From positions 1 through 64,000 of the forward strand of contig NZ_FOAM01000007.1 in assembly GCF_900109605.1 (NCBI RefSeq): a DNA stretch of 64,000 nt, given 5' to 3'. Both the position numbers and the translations under genes were made by a program. Each line of letters opens with the position of its first letter. Position 1 is the stretch's first letter. Below the pieces are notes generated by a model that was not told the origin of the DNA, did not search any database, and saw only the letters and a program-made list of their open reading frames with translations. Positions 16,490 to 25,784 of the stretch are shown piece by piece. This DNA comes from Xaviernesmea oryzae (GTDB taxonomy: Bacteria > Pseudomonadota > Alphaproteobacteria > Rhizobiales > Rhizobiaceae).

Positions 16490-17389
16490 ATGTCCGATCT
16501 TGATCTCAACCTGCTCGTGGCGCTGGACGCCTTGCTGCGAGAAAGAAGCGTGTCGGCCGCCGCGCGACGGCTCGGGCTCAGCACCTCTGCCATGAGCCGC
16601 ACGCTTGCGCGCCTAAGGGCGGCGCTGGGCGACCCGATCCTGGTACCGGCCGGGCGCGGCATGGTGGCGACGCCGCATGCGCTTTCCATCGCGCAGGAGG
16701 TGCGCGGGCTGACGGAGGCTGTGCACGGCGTTCTCAGTCCCGTGTCAGGCCTCGATATCTCCAAGGTGCGGCGCGATGTCACCATCCGCGCCAACGAGGC
16801 TTTCGTGCTGATCTATGCCGCAAGCCTCAGCGCCGCCGTTGCCAATGCGGCGCCGGGCATCCGGCTGCGTTTCGCGCCGCGATCGGACAAGGACATTCAC
16901 AGCTTGAGGGACGGGACCGTCGATCTCGATATCGGCGTGCTCCCGCGGGAAAGTGGCGAACTGCGCTGCCAGACCCTGTTCGATGACCTCTATGTCGGCG
17001 TTGCCAGAGCGGGGCATCCGATCTTCGATGCGGATCCGATCACGGTCGAGGCCTATCTCGCCTGGGGCCACGTGCTCTTCTCGACGAAAGCAGACTTTGC
17101 CGGCCCAATCGATGCCGCGCTTGCCGACCTCGGCGTCCAGCGCGATGTCAGGCTGATCGTGCCAAGCTTTCCGGCCGTCATCACCGTTGCCGCGACGTCC
17201 GACCTGATCGGCTCGATCCCGCAGTCCCACCGCAATTCCGTGACGACAAGCGATGTCAGAACCTTCGCCCTGCCGGTGGTCGTGCCCGGCTTCAGCATCG
17301 TCCAGGCATGGCACCCGCGAATGGACGCCGATCCCGTGCATCGCTGGCTGCGGGCGTTGATCTTCGACACATTCCGCGCGTCCGCGTAA
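16490..17389 (+). CDS. LysR family transcriptional regulator
   Basis: The 299-residue protein has an N-terminal winged helix-turn-helix (LNLLVALDALLRERSVSAAARRLGLSTSAMSRTLARLR) followed by an effector-binding domain of the type 2 periplasmic fold. The sequence SDLDLNLLVALD at the start is like the NodD/LinR/SyrM side of the family. It is divergent from the MFS exporter gene 257 bases away, the classical arrangement for a regulator and its target. The ATG at 16490 is preferred; a GTG at 16481 in frame is also possible. Confidence 0.9.
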   Translation: MSDLDLNLLVALDALLRERSVSAAARRLGLSTSAMSRTLARLRAALGDPILVPAGRGMVATPHALSIAQEVRGLTEAVHGVLSPVSGLDISKVRRDVTIRANEAFVLIYAASLSAAVANAAPGIRLRFAPRSDKDIHSLRDGTVDLDIGVLPRESGELRCQTLFDDLYVGVARAGHPIFDADPITVEAYLAWGHVLFSTKADFAGPIDAALADLGVQRDVRLIVPSFPAVITVAATSDLIGSIPQSHRNSVTTSDVRTFALPVVVPGFSIVQAWHPRMDADPVHRWLRALIFDTFRASA

Positions 17390-17490
17390 CGGCCAGAACC
17401 CGAAGCCGGCTCAGGGAAATCACGGTCGGACACCGAACAGGTCACCGACAGGCGCCCAGGCTTAGCCGCCCTGCGCCGCGCCTGTGTGGC

Positions 17491-19029
17491 TCACATCACC
17501 GCGCCGATCTGCCAGGGCACGAACTCATTGCGGCCATAGCCGAGCTCTTCCGATTTCGACTGTCTGCCGGAGGCGATGGCCAGGACCGTGTCGAAGATTT
17601 CGCGGCCCTTTTCCTCCAGGCTGACGCCCTCGACGATATCTCCGCAATTGATGTCCATGTCCTCGGTCATGCGGGCATAGAGTTCGCTGTTGGTGGCGAG
17701 CTTGATCGAGGGAACCGGCTTGCAGCCATAAGCCGAGCCGCGCCCTGTGGTGAAGCAGAGGACATTGGCGCCGCCGGCCACCTGACCGGTGGCCGCCACG
17801 GGATCGTAGCCGGGCGTGTCCATATAGACGAGGCCCTTGCGGTCGATGCGTTCGCCATAGCGGTAAACGCCGCGCAGCGTCGAGCTGCCGGCCTTGGCGA
17901 CGGCGCCGAGCGATTTTTCCAGGATCGTCGTAAGACCGCCCGCCTTGTTGCCGGGCGAGGGATTGTTGTTCATTTCGCCGCCATTGCGGGCGGTGTAGTC
18001 GTCCCACCAGTCAATGAGATCGACAATTTTCTGGCCGACCTCGACGCTCTCGGCCCGGCGCGTCAGCAGATGTTCGGCGCCATAGATCTCGGGGGTCTCG
18101 GACAGAATGGCCGTGCCGCCCTGACGCACCAGCATATCGGCGGCCACACCCAGCGCCGGATTGGCCGTCAGCCCGGAATAGCCGTCCGAACCGCCGCATT
18201 GCAGCGCCAGCGTCAGCTCCGATACAGAAATGGCCTCGCGCTTGGCTTGGGCGGCAAAGGGCAGCATCGCCTTGACCCGCTCGACGCCCGCCGCCACGGC
18301 CTTGCGTGTGCCGCCGATCTCCTGGATCGTCAGCGACTGGAAATGCTCGCCCTCGGCGATGGCGTAGCGCTCTTTCATCCGGGGGATCTGGAAAACCTCG
18401 CAACCCAGTCCGACCAGCAGCACGGCGGCGAAATTCGGATGGCTCGCATAGCCCCATTGCGTGCGGGAAAGCACATCGAAGGCCTCGCCGCGCCCGGCCA
18501 TGCCGCAGCCCTGGCCATGCGGCAAGGGCACGATGCCGTCGATGCCGGGGTAGTCGGCCAAGATGCCGGAGCGGTTGATCTCGTCGGCGATGTAATCGAC
18601 GACCGTGGCGGAACAGTTCACCGAAGAGAGGATGCCGATATAGTTGCGCGTGCCCGCGCGCCCGTCGGCGCGGCGAAAGCCTGCGAAGAAGGCCGGCGTC
18701 TCGCCCTGGCGCAGGCCCTCGGGCGGCTGGGCTTCGGCGGCGAAGGCATAGTCACGGGCAAAATCCTCGCCCATGGTCACGTTCTTCTCGTGCACCCAAT
18801 CGCCCGGCGCGATGTCGACGCTGGCAAAACCGATGATCTGGCCGAATTTGCGGATCGGTGCGCCGGCCGCGATCGGCTCCGCCGCCACTTTGTGGCCACG
18901 CGGCACGCGCACCGCGGTCAGCATGCCTACTGTCGTCCCGTCGATCGGGCTGCCGGCCGGCAGATCGGCCAGCGTCACCACCACATTGTCCTGCGGGCTC
19001 AGCCGCAATGTGCGCGTCGTCGCCATCAT
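17491..19029 (-). CDS. uxaA: UxaA family altronate dehydratase
   Basis: The 512-residue protein is an altronate hydrolase/dehydratase, which converts D-altronate to 2-keto-3-deoxy-gluconate in galacturonate breakdown. The N-terminal SAF-like domain (residues 1-95, with DNVVVTLADLPAG) and the large UxaA domain are both in one chain, as in E. coli UxaA. Typical segments are GYRRADGRAGTRN-like FFAGFRRADGRAGTRNYIG and LQCGGSDGYSGLTANPALG. The first ATG (19029) overlaps the stop of the dehydrogenase gene by one base; a second ATG follows directly and GGAGGT serves either. It is the last gene of a three-gene operon. Confidence 0.9.
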   Translation of the reverse strand: MMATTRTLRLSPQDNVVVTLADLPAGSPIDGTTVGMLTAVRVPRGHKVAAEPIAAGAPIRKFGQIIGFASVDIAPGDWVHEKNVTMGEDFARDYAFAAEAQPPEGLRQGETPAFFAGFRRADGRAGTRNYIGILSSVNCSATVVDYIADEINRSGILADYPGIDGIVPLPHGQGCGMAGRGEAFDVLSRTQWGYASHPNFAAVLLVGLGCEVFQIPRMKERYAIAEGEHFQSLTIQEIGGTRKAVAAGVERVKAMLPFAAQAKREAISVSELTLALQCGGSDGYSGLTANPALGVAADMLVRQGGTAILSETPEIYGAEHLLTRRAESVEVGQKIVDLIDWWDDYTARNGGEMNNNPSPGNKAGGLTTILEKSLGAVAKAGSSTLRGVYRYGERIDRKGLVYMDTPGYDPVAATGQVAGGANVLCFTTGRGSAYGCKPVPSIKLATNSELYARMTEDMDINCGDIVEGVSLEEKGREIFDTVLAIASGRQSKSEELGYGRNEFVPWQIGAVM

Positions 19030-20039
19030 CACACCTCCAGGATCGCCTTGATCACGCCGGCCTCCGGCCGCGACCACTCGGTAAACAGCGAGACGGCATC
19101 GGAAAGGCGCCCGGTATGGGTGTTCAGCGCCCGCGTCGGCACGTTTCCGGCCTCCATCTGGCGCACCACCTCGGCAAAATCATCCGGCTGCGCGTTGCGG
19201 CTGGCAAACAGCGTCGCCTCGCGCTTGTGGAATTCCGGATCGGCGAAGGTGATGTCCGACCGCACGACCGAAAGCAGCACGTAGCGCGCGCCATGGGCGA
19301 GGAAGGCGAAGCCGCGCTGCATCGGTCCCGCATTGCCGGTGGCGTCGATCACCACGTCGAAGCCATTGCCCTCCGTCAGGCGCGCGATGGCGGCGTCGGC
19401 ATCCGCATCGGCCATCAGCGTGTAGTCGGCGCCAAGCCCCTCGGCCGCGAAGGCCAGCCGGTCCTCGCGCGTGTCCATCACCGCCACCTCGGCGCCGCGC
19501 GCCTTGGCGAAGATGATCGCCGACATGCCGATCGGCCCCGCGCCGGTCACCAGAACGCGGTCGGCTGCCGTGATGCCGCCGCGCTTGACGCCATGGGCGC
19601 CGATGGCAAGGAATTCGATCATCGCCGCGTCCTCAAGCGCGATCTTGCCCGTCGGCACGACATTGCGCACGGGAACGGACAGATATTCCGCCATGCCGCC
19701 ATCGCAATGAACGCCGAGCACGCGGATGTTCTGGCAGGCATTGGTCAGGCCCTTCGAACAGGCGTGGCAGTGCCCGCAGGAGAGATAGGGCACGATATAG
19801 ACCGGCTGCCCGGCAGCCAGGCCACTCCCTTCGGGCGCTTCCTCCACCGTCCCGGAAAGCTCATGGCCCATGACCCGGGGATATTCGAGAAAGGGATGCT
19901 TGCCGGCATAGATGTGGAAATCGGTGCCGCAGATGCCGACATGGCGAATGCGCACCAGCACCTCGTCCTGCGCCCGCACAGGCATCGGGCGGTGGACCAG
20001 AGTGAGGCGGCCGGGTTCGTCGCAAAGAAGCGCTTTCAT
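19029..20039 (-). CDS. Zinc-dependent alcohol/sugar-acid dehydrogenase (MDR family)
   Basis: The 336-residue medium-chain dehydrogenase has catalytic-zinc ligands Cys37 and His59 with Glu60 (GHE motif), and structural-zinc Cys at 88, 91, 94 and 102. The nucleotide-binding motif is GAGPIG. Its place between uxaB and uxaA suggests oxidation of a sugar acid such as L-galactonate or a related aldonate, by analogy with E. coli LgoD (YjjN), feeding tagaturonate to UxaB. The substrate is an inference. Its ATG overlaps the uxaB stop by three bases, and its own stop overlaps the uxaA start, so the three proteins are translationally coupled. Confidence 0.88.
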   Translation of the reverse strand: MKALLCDEPGRLTLVHRPMPVRAQDEVLVRIRHVGICGTDFHIYAGKHPFLEYPRVMGHELSGTVEEAPEGSGLAAGQPVYIVPYLSCGHCHACSKGLTNACQNIRVLGVHCDGGMAEYLSVPVRNVVPTGKIALEDAAMIEFLAIGAHGVKRGGITAADRVLVTGAGPIGMSAIIFAKARGAEVAVMDTREDRLAFAAEGLGADYTLMADADADAAIARLTEGNGFDVVIDATGNAGPMQRGFAFLAHGARYVLLSVVRSDITFADPEFHKREATLFASRNAQPDDFAEVVRQMEAGNVPTRALNTHTGRLSDAVSLFTEWSRPEAGVIKAILEV

Positions 20040-21202
20040 GAGGATGTCCTGCCATATCGGGATGCGAGGTCGGCGAGCACCGGCGCCGGCGTGCCGGCCC
20101 AGTCGAGAAAGGCGCCGATCCGCCGCGCCACTTTCAACTCGTGGTTTCCGGCGATATCGGCCAGCCGGTGCTTGAGGAACGGGTTGAGGAAGCGGGCCAG
20201 CGTGGTCTGCACATAGGCCTCTGCCTCCTCGCCCATGCCATGGGCGGCAAAGCCGGGGATCACCTCGTCGCGATAGACGGCGTCCAGCCGGCCACGCACG
20301 CAGCTGTCGCTGACGATCTCCCGCACCGTTTCGTCCTGCCGCCGTCGATGCGCCTGCCACATCTCGGCCAGCACCGTATGACCGAGGTTGAGAATATGCA
20401 GCTTCAGCCGCTCATGCGGCTCGATGTCTTGCACCAGCACCATGGCGGGATGCCGGCAGGGCAAAGCGAGCCCCGGCGCGTCCTCGATCGCCCAGAGCGC
20501 ATAGGGCTCGGCCACGGCGCCGGCGGGCTCCAGCGGTTCGGAGACGATCCGGTCCACCAGCGTGTTGGCGAAGATCACCGCCCTGTCCAGCCAGGCCAGA
20601 AAGGCGGCATCGGCCCCGGCATCCTTGGCGAAATCCATGACGATGCCTTTGAGTACCGGGCCATTGCCGTTGATCAGTTCGCAAGGCAGCAGCGTCAGCG
20701 GCGCGCCGCCGGCCTGGTAGCGCGCCTGGAGCAGCTGGGCGAGCTTGGCCGGAAAGGAGGGCAGCGGCGCTTCGACGCCAAGGCCGCGCGCGGCCTCGCC
20801 GACCGTCAGCGCATAACCGCTGTCGCCGGTATTGGAAAAGATATACGTGGCCTCCTCGGCAAAGAGCCGCACGATCTCCGGCCAGTCGGTGGCTGTGGAG
20901 AGGCCACGCTTGACACTTTGCACCGCGATGCTGCGGTCCACCTTCTCCCCATTTTCCAGCCCGCGAATGATCACGGGGAAGCCAGCGGGATCGCTGAAGG
21001 CGGCCAGACGGCCAGCCCGTTCCGGCGCGCCGGAGGTCTGCACGATCACCACGTCGGGCACGTCCTGCCCCTCTGCGCGCGCTTCGTGCAGAAAGAGATC
21101 GGCATGGGCCTGGAGAAAACGGCTTGTGCCGAACTGCAGAATCAATCCGGCGCCCGTGCGTGCGTTCCGCATCGATCCCTGGTGCAGGGTGCCGCCGCTC
21201 AT
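20036..21202 (-). CDS. uxaB: Tagaturonate reductase / mannitol dehydrogenase family protein
   Basis: The roughly 388-residue protein belongs to the polyol-specific long-chain dehydrogenase family. It begins with the nucleotide-binding region ILQFGTSRFLQAHAD, typical of UxaB/UxuB, and has the conserved NTGDSGY, LLPCELINGNG and LHILNLGHTVLAE segments. UxaB interconverts tagaturonate and altronate with NADH; fructuronate reductase is the alternative. The pairing with a uxaA-type dehydratase favours the altronate branch. It is the first gene of the operon. The start could be 21223 or 21202, neither with a perfect ribosome site. The divergent GntR gene is the likely regulator. Confidence 0.85.
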   Translation of the reverse strand: MSGGTLHQGSMRNARTGAGLILQFGTSRFLQAHADLFLHEARAEGQDVPDVVIVQTSGAPERAGRLAAFSDPAGFPVIIRGLENGEKVDRSIAVQSVKRGLSTATDWPEIVRLFAEEATYIFSNTGDSGYALTVGEAARGLGVEAPLPSFPAKLAQLLQARYQAGGAPLTLLPCELINGNGPVLKGIVMDFAKDAGADAAFLAWLDRAVIFANTLVDRIVSEPLEPAGAVAEPYALWAIEDAPGLALPCRHPAMVLVQDIEPHERLKLHILNLGHTVLAEMWQAHRRRQDETVREIVSDSCVRGRLDAVYRDEVIPGFAAHGMGEEAEAYVQTTLARFLNPFLKHRLADIAGNHELKVARRIGAFLDWAGTPAPVLADLASRYGRTSS

Positions 21203-21628
21203 GGGGTCGCCTGTCCGGCGCATCCGTCCCGATGCGGACGGCGATGGTCATCAGTCATTTTGCCTCCCTCAGCCTGGCCCTGCCCCGTGGCCAAAGCCTG
21301 TCCTCATCCCAAGCACATGCGTCTCGCATGCCTGGCCGGCCGAATCTGCCGCCATCATCGTTGCGGACCAAGCACACGACGCATCCTGCGAGAATTTCTC
21401 TGCGCAATGGTCATTGTCCCTCCCGCTCCCTCGAAGGCGCGCTGGGTCTTGGCAACGCACATAAGCGCACCCATGGTCCAGCATTCCTGTTCTTTTTGGA
21501 TAAAAGACATCTTGCCGGGGAGCAATCTGTTTTTTAAATTCAATCGCCAGCCAGAAAAAACATGGGCCTTTCCTGCGGCGGCGGATGGCTTCGGGGCACG
21601 CGGCTTGGGCCGTGAGACGGGACAGGCG
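21203..21628. other. Divergent control region of the hexuronate operon
   Basis: The roughly 425 bases contain both promoters for uxaB and the GntR gene. The right half is AT-richer, with a run of T and A near 21530-21545. I could not identify a clear operator. Confidence 0.35.
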
Positions 21629-22522
21629 ATGAAGACCAATGTGATCTATCGCAGGGCGCATAATCAAAGCCTCGACCTTCTGGCACGCCAGCCGGTTGGC
21701 GAGGCTCTGCCATCCGAGCCGGCGCTGGCCGCCCTGCTCGGCGTGAGCCGCACCACGGTTCGGGCGGTTCTCACCGCGCTCGAGGCCTTGGGCATCATGG
21801 CAACGGACGGCCGGCAGCGCCGGCTGCTGCGCTTGCCCTGCCGGGACGATTATCTCGATGCCGCCGGGCTGGAGCCGCTGCCCGAAATGCTGGAGCGCAA
21901 GTTCATGGCCTGGATGGTCGGGCCGGATTGCCGGCCGGGCGCCGTCATCAACGGGCTGGATCTTGCCCGGCAATTCGGCGTGTCGAGCTCGGCCATCCGG
22001 GAATGCCTGAACAAGTTCAGCCATTTCGGTCTCTTGGAACGGCAGAGCAATGGCCGCTGGCGGGCTTTGGGCCTGACCATCGATTTCGTCGAGGAATTGT
22101 TCGACATGCGCGAGGTCATGGAATTTCGTGCCGTCGATCGCTTCGTCGCTTTGCCGTCAGACCATCCCGCCTGGGAGGCGCTGGCGGGCATTCGCGCGCA
22201 GCATCTGGCGCTGCTCGACAATTTCGAACGGCGATACCGCGATTTCTCCGAACTCGACCATCGGTTTCACCGCATCGTCAACGGCGTGGCGCCCAATCGC
22301 TTCCTCGGCAATATCCATGGGGTGATGTCTGTCATCTTCCACTATCACTACCAGTGGAACAAGAAGGACGAGAAGGAGCGCAACCATGTCGCCGCGCTCG
22401 AACATCTCGCCTATATCGACGGGCTGGAAAGCCGAGACCTCGGCAAGGCGCGCGCGGCAAGCCGGCTCCATCTGGAAACCGCCCGCTCCACCCTGCTGGC
22501 CTCGATCGAACTGGCCGTCTGA
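21629..22522 (+). CDS. GntR family regulator with FCD domain
   Basis: The 297-residue protein probably controls the adjacent hexuronate operon. The first 70 residues form one GntR-type winged helix (ALPSEPALAALLGVSRTTVRAVLTALEALGI). A second HTH-like segment follows at about 105-145 (NGLDLARQFGVSSSAIRECLNKFSHFGLLE), and then an all-helical FCD ligand-binding domain with the metal-site pattern ELDHRFHRIV and a late HLAYIDGL. Two HTH segments in one chain are unusual. The ATG at 21629 follows GGGACAGG. It diverges from uxaB. A sugar acid is the likely effector. Confidence 0.85.
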   Translation: MKTNVIYRRAHNQSLDLLARQPVGEALPSEPALAALLGVSRTTVRAVLTALEALGIMATDGRQRRLLRLPCRDDYLDAAGLEPLPEMLERKFMAWMVGPDCRPGAVINGLDLARQFGVSSSAIRECLNKFSHFGLLERQSNGRWRALGLTIDFVEELFDMREVMEFRAVDRFVALPSDHPAWEALAGIRAQHLALLDNFERRYRDFSELDHRFHRIVNGVAPNRFLGNIHGVMSVIFHYHYQWNKKDEKERNHVAALEHLAYIDGLESRDLGKARAASRLHLETARSTLLASIELAV

Positions 22523-22624
22523 GAAGGTGGCCGGCCCGACCCTGCCAGGTTTTTGGCAGGGATCAGGCGCGCGGTTCCTTCGTACCGGAACCGTCAGGAT
22601 GTCTTGAAGGGCAGTGCCTGCCCG

Positions 22625-23740
22625 TCAGTCGATCTCCACCCATCGCTTCTCATGGAAGGCGCGGGCCATGGCATGCACGGTCTTTTCGATCCGCAGCCCA
22701 TCCTCGAAGGTGATGCCGGAAAAGGGTTCGCCGGCGATGGCGCGGATCAGTTCGCGGCACTCGATGATCTTCAGGTCGTTGAAACCCAGGCCATGGCCGG
22801 GTGCGGGGATGAAGCGGTTATAGGGCTCGTGGGCCGGCGCGGTGAGAACGGTGGTAAAGCCTGCCTCGGTCAGGCTGCCGCCGGCGCGGTAGAGCTGGAA
22901 TTCGTTCATCCGCTCCTGATCGTAGAGGATCGAGCCCTTGGAGCCGTAGATCTGCAGCGCGATGCGGCCCTTGCGGCCCCAGGCTGCACGGTTGGCCATG
23001 AGAACCGCCGAAATGCCGCCTTGCAGGCGCATCAGCACATTGGCGCCGTCATGGTTCTCGACCGTCCGCCGTCCGCCCTCCTTGGCCGGGCGGTCGGCAT
23101 AGGGCTTGACCATATCGGTGATCACCGCCTCGGCATGGCCGAAGAGAGACCAGAGCAGCGACAGTGGATGGACGGCGAAATCATCCAGTGCGCCATAGCC
23201 GGCTGAGAGCGCGCTCTTCCAATAAAAGGGCACATCCGGATCGGCCATGAAATCCTCGTCCATTTCGGCGCGGACATGGTTGACCTTGCCAATGGCACCT
23301 TCGCCGATCAGCGTCTTGATATGGCGGATCACCGGATTCTGAATGTAGTTATAGCCCATGAAGGCCACGCGACCGGCAGCCCGCGCGGCCGCGAGCATGC
23401 GCTCGGCCTCCTCATAGGCCGGTGCCATCGGCTTTTCGCACCAGACATGCTTGCCGGCTTCGAGCGCAGCAATCGCCATCTCGGCATGAAACTGGTTCGG
23501 CGTGGTGACCGAGACCACATCGACCTCGGGATCGGCGATCAGCCCCCGCCAGTCAGCCGTTGCCTTGGCAAAGCCGAATTCGGAAGCCCGGCTTTCCGCC
23601 AGCCCCTGATCGGCTTCCGCCAGATGCACGAGACGCGGGCGCTCGACATCGCCGAACACGGTCTTCACCGCGTTCCAGGCAAGCGCATGGCACTTGCCCA
23701 TATAGCCTGTTCCAATCAGCCCGATGCCCAAGCCCGCCAT
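22625..23740 (-). CDS. Gfo/Idh/MocA family oxidoreductase
   Basis: The 371-residue NAD(P)-dependent dehydrogenase has the Rossmann motif GLIGTGYMGKCHALAW at the start and the EKPMAPAYEEAERML catalytic-domain junction with Lys in EKP, as in inositol dehydrogenase and glucose-fructose oxidoreductase. The conserved His pair is in the C-terminal domain near YGALDDFAVHPLSLLWSLFG. The substrate is probably a sugar or sugar acid but is not known. The ATG at 23740 has GAGGAGA before it. The gene converges with the GntR regulator and is not clearly part of the uxa operon. Confidence 0.87.
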   Translation of the reverse strand: MAGLGIGLIGTGYMGKCHALAWNAVKTVFGDVERPRLVHLAEADQGLAESRASEFGFAKATADWRGLIADPEVDVVSVTTPNQFHAEMAIAALEAGKHVWCEKPMAPAYEEAERMLAAARAAGRVAFMGYNYIQNPVIRHIKTLIGEGAIGKVNHVRAEMDEDFMADPDVPFYWKSALSAGYGALDDFAVHPLSLLWSLFGHAEAVITDMVKPYADRPAKEGGRRTVENHDGANVLMRLQGGISAVLMANRAAWGRKGRIALQIYGSKGSILYDQERMNEFQLYRAGGSLTEAGFTTVLTAPAHEPYNRFIPAPGHGLGFNDLKIIECRELIRAIAGEPFSGITFEDGLRIEKTVHAMARAFHEKRWVEID

Positions 23741-24266
23741 GCATGTCTCCTCATTTGATCCTTGCGGGCGCAGCCTCCCAGCCGCACCTCCTCCGCTGGC
23801 AGATCTGCCCGAGCAGCCCAAGCTTTGCAAGCAGGGACGCACCTAACGGCATCGAAAAAAGGCTCGGTGCGCCATGCGGAGACGCAAGGCCGATCGACTC
23901 TTTCTGAAACGCAGATGGATGCACGGGCGGGAGACGGAAACGATCGCGCTCTGCACGGACGCAAGTGTCCTGCGCAAGCCAGCTTCATGGCAAGCCGCGT
24001 GCTGCTTCGTGATCCTCAGGATGTTTCAACGGCGCAGCGATGGTCGGATCATGCCGCGACCGTGCCACCCTCTGGCGGCACTCATATTTTGCCGCTGTGA
24101 GCCATTCCGGCTGCCGGCACAGTCTTCGCTGGCAGGAGAGACCAGATAGAGGCCACCTTATGGGGCTCTGCCTTGGCACGACCCGCCCTTTTGATCCGAG
24201 AGGAGCCAGTGGGAGAGGAAATTTTCCCCTCCCATGCATATCGCTCTTTCTCGTGCTTGGCGGCCC
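23741..24266. other. Gene-free stretch of about 525 bases
   Basis: I see no supported gene here. The right end contains a hairpin listed separately that lies just after cysN; the rest presumably holds the promoter of the oxidoreductase gene. Confidence 0.35.
24210..24234 (-). terminator. Hairpin after cysN, possible terminator
   Basis: A roughly 12-bp stem (TGGGAGAGGAAA with its near-complement, one G-T pair) with almost no loop lies 33 bases beyond the cysN stop. No U-run follows on the minus strand, so it may end transcription poorly or just protect the mRNA end. Confidence 0.35.
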
Positions 24267-25784
24267 TCAGCCGTCCAGATCGCCCAGCAGCGCAGCGGCC
24301 TTGGCGGCGGTGACGCGGCGGATGTCGACCTCCTCGCGGCGTGCGGCAAAGGCTGCGCTCGCCAGGATTTCCTCCGCCAGATCGGCCGGCAGTGACAGGA
24401 TCACGCGGGCATCCTCCTGGTGCAGCCCGCCGAGCGAGGAGCGCTTGGCCGTGATCATGCCGCCGGCCACCGTATTGTTGGTGTCCGGGTCGATCAGGAT
24501 AAAGGCACCGGTGGCGCGATTTGCCTCGTAAGCGTCGAAGATCGCCTGTTCGTCGAAGGCCAGATGCACCTTGCCGATGGCGTTCATGGCCAGCGCTTCG
24601 GCAGCTACCCATTTGCCGCTCTGCAAATCGAGCTTCTGCACCGGCTGAACGGTGACGCGCTGGCGGCGCGTGCCGCTTTTCAGCCAGTAGCGTTTGTTCG
24701 GCTGAATGCCTTCGGCCTGCAGCGCCACGAGCTGTGCATCGAAATGCAGGCCCATCTGCGGCTGGCCTTCGAGCGAGACGATCATGTCACCGCGCGAAAT
24801 ATCCACTTGCCGGTCGAGCACCAGCGTCACGGCATCGCCGGATACCGCCGCATTGCGCACGAGGTCGAAGGTAACGATCTTGGCGACGTTGGCCACCATG
24901 CCGGAGGGCAGGATGACGACGGAATCGCCTGGCTTGACCGAGCCGCCGGCCACGGTGCCCTGATAGCCACGGAAGCTTTCGCCGGGACGCGAGACGCGCT
25001 GCACCGGCAGGCGGAAGCCGACGGTCTGGCCCGAGCGCACGGTAGCCTGTTCCAGAACCTCGACCAGCGTCGGCCCTTCATACCAGGGCATGGAGGCGCG
25101 GCCGTCGAGGACGACATTCTCGCCCTTCAGCGCCGACATCGGGATCGCCGTGATCTGGCGCACGCCGAGAGAGACGGCCAGCTCGCGAAATTCCCGGGCG
25201 ATCGCGTCGAAACGGGCCTGATCATAGCCGACGAGGTCGATCTTGTTGATCGCCAGCACGAACTGGCGAATGCCCATCAGCGTGGCGATGGTGGCATGCC
25301 GGCGCGTCTGTTCGAGCAGGCCGGCACGGGCATCGACCAGAAGGACGGCGAGATCGGCGGTCGAGGCGCCGGTCGCCATGTTGCGGGTATATTGCTCATG
25401 GCCGGGCGTGTCGGCGACGATGAAGGAGCGCTTGTCGGTCGAGAAATAGCGATAGGCGACATCAATGGTGATGCCCTGTTCGCGCTCGGCCTGGAGACCA
25501 TCGAGCAGCAAGGCGAAATCGGGCAGGCCGAGGTCGTTCTGCTGGCCGGAATCGCGCCGCAGGGTGACCGCCTGATCTTCCTTGACGGCCTTGGTATCCC
25601 ACAGCAGGCGGCCGATGAGCGTGGACTTGCCATCATCGACGCTGCCGCAGGTGATCAGCCGCAATGGGCGCGTGTCGCGCAGATGGCGCTGGGCATCGCT
25701 GGCCGGGAAGGCGGTGATCTCGGCCGTGGTCGCGTTGGAGGCAGCGTCGGACGAGGCCGACTGGGCGAAACCGGTGGAGCTCAT
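24267..25784 (-). CDS. cysN: Sulfate adenylyltransferase subunit 1 (GTPase)
   Basis: The 505-residue regulatory GTPase of ATP sulfurylase drives formation of adenosine-5'-phosphosulfate from ATP and sulfate together with CysD. EF-Tu-like GTPase motifs are visible: GSVDDGKST (about 47-55), DTPGHEQY and NKIDLVGYD. Two beta-barrel domains follow. There is no C-terminal APS kinase domain, unlike the fused NodQ/CysNC form, so phosphorylation to PAPS is not encoded here. The gene overlaps cysD by one base. This fits an APS-type pathway, as does the CysH type upstream. Confidence 0.95.
   Translation of the reverse strand: MSSTGFAQSASSDAASNATTAEITAFPASDAQRHLRDTRPLRLITCGSVDDGKSTLIGRLLWDTKAVKEDQAVTLRRDSGQQNDLGLPDFALLLDGLQAEREQGITIDVAYRYFSTDKRSFIVADTPGHEQYTRNMATGASTADLAVLLVDARAGLLEQTRRHATIATLMGIRQFVLAINKIDLVGYDQARFDAIAREFRELAVSLGVRQITAIPMSALKGENVVLDGRASMPWYEGPTLVEVLEQATVRSGQTVGFRLPVQRVSRPGESFRGYQGTVAGGSVKPGDSVVILPSGMVANVAKIVTFDLVRNAAVSGDAVTLVLDRQVDISRGDMIVSLEGQPQMGLHFDAQLVALQAEGIQPNKRYWLKSGTRRQRVTVQPVQKLDLQSGKWVAAEALAMNAIGKVHLAFDEQAIFDAYEANRATGAFILIDPDTNNTVAGGMITAKRSSLGGLHQEDARVILSLPADLAEEILASAAFAARREEVDIRRVTAAKAAALLGDLDG

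Noticed and set aside
17308-19284. A 658-codon open frame on the plus strand opposite uxaA
   Set aside because: It is antisense to uxaA, with His/Arg/Gly-rich composition and no recognisable motif.
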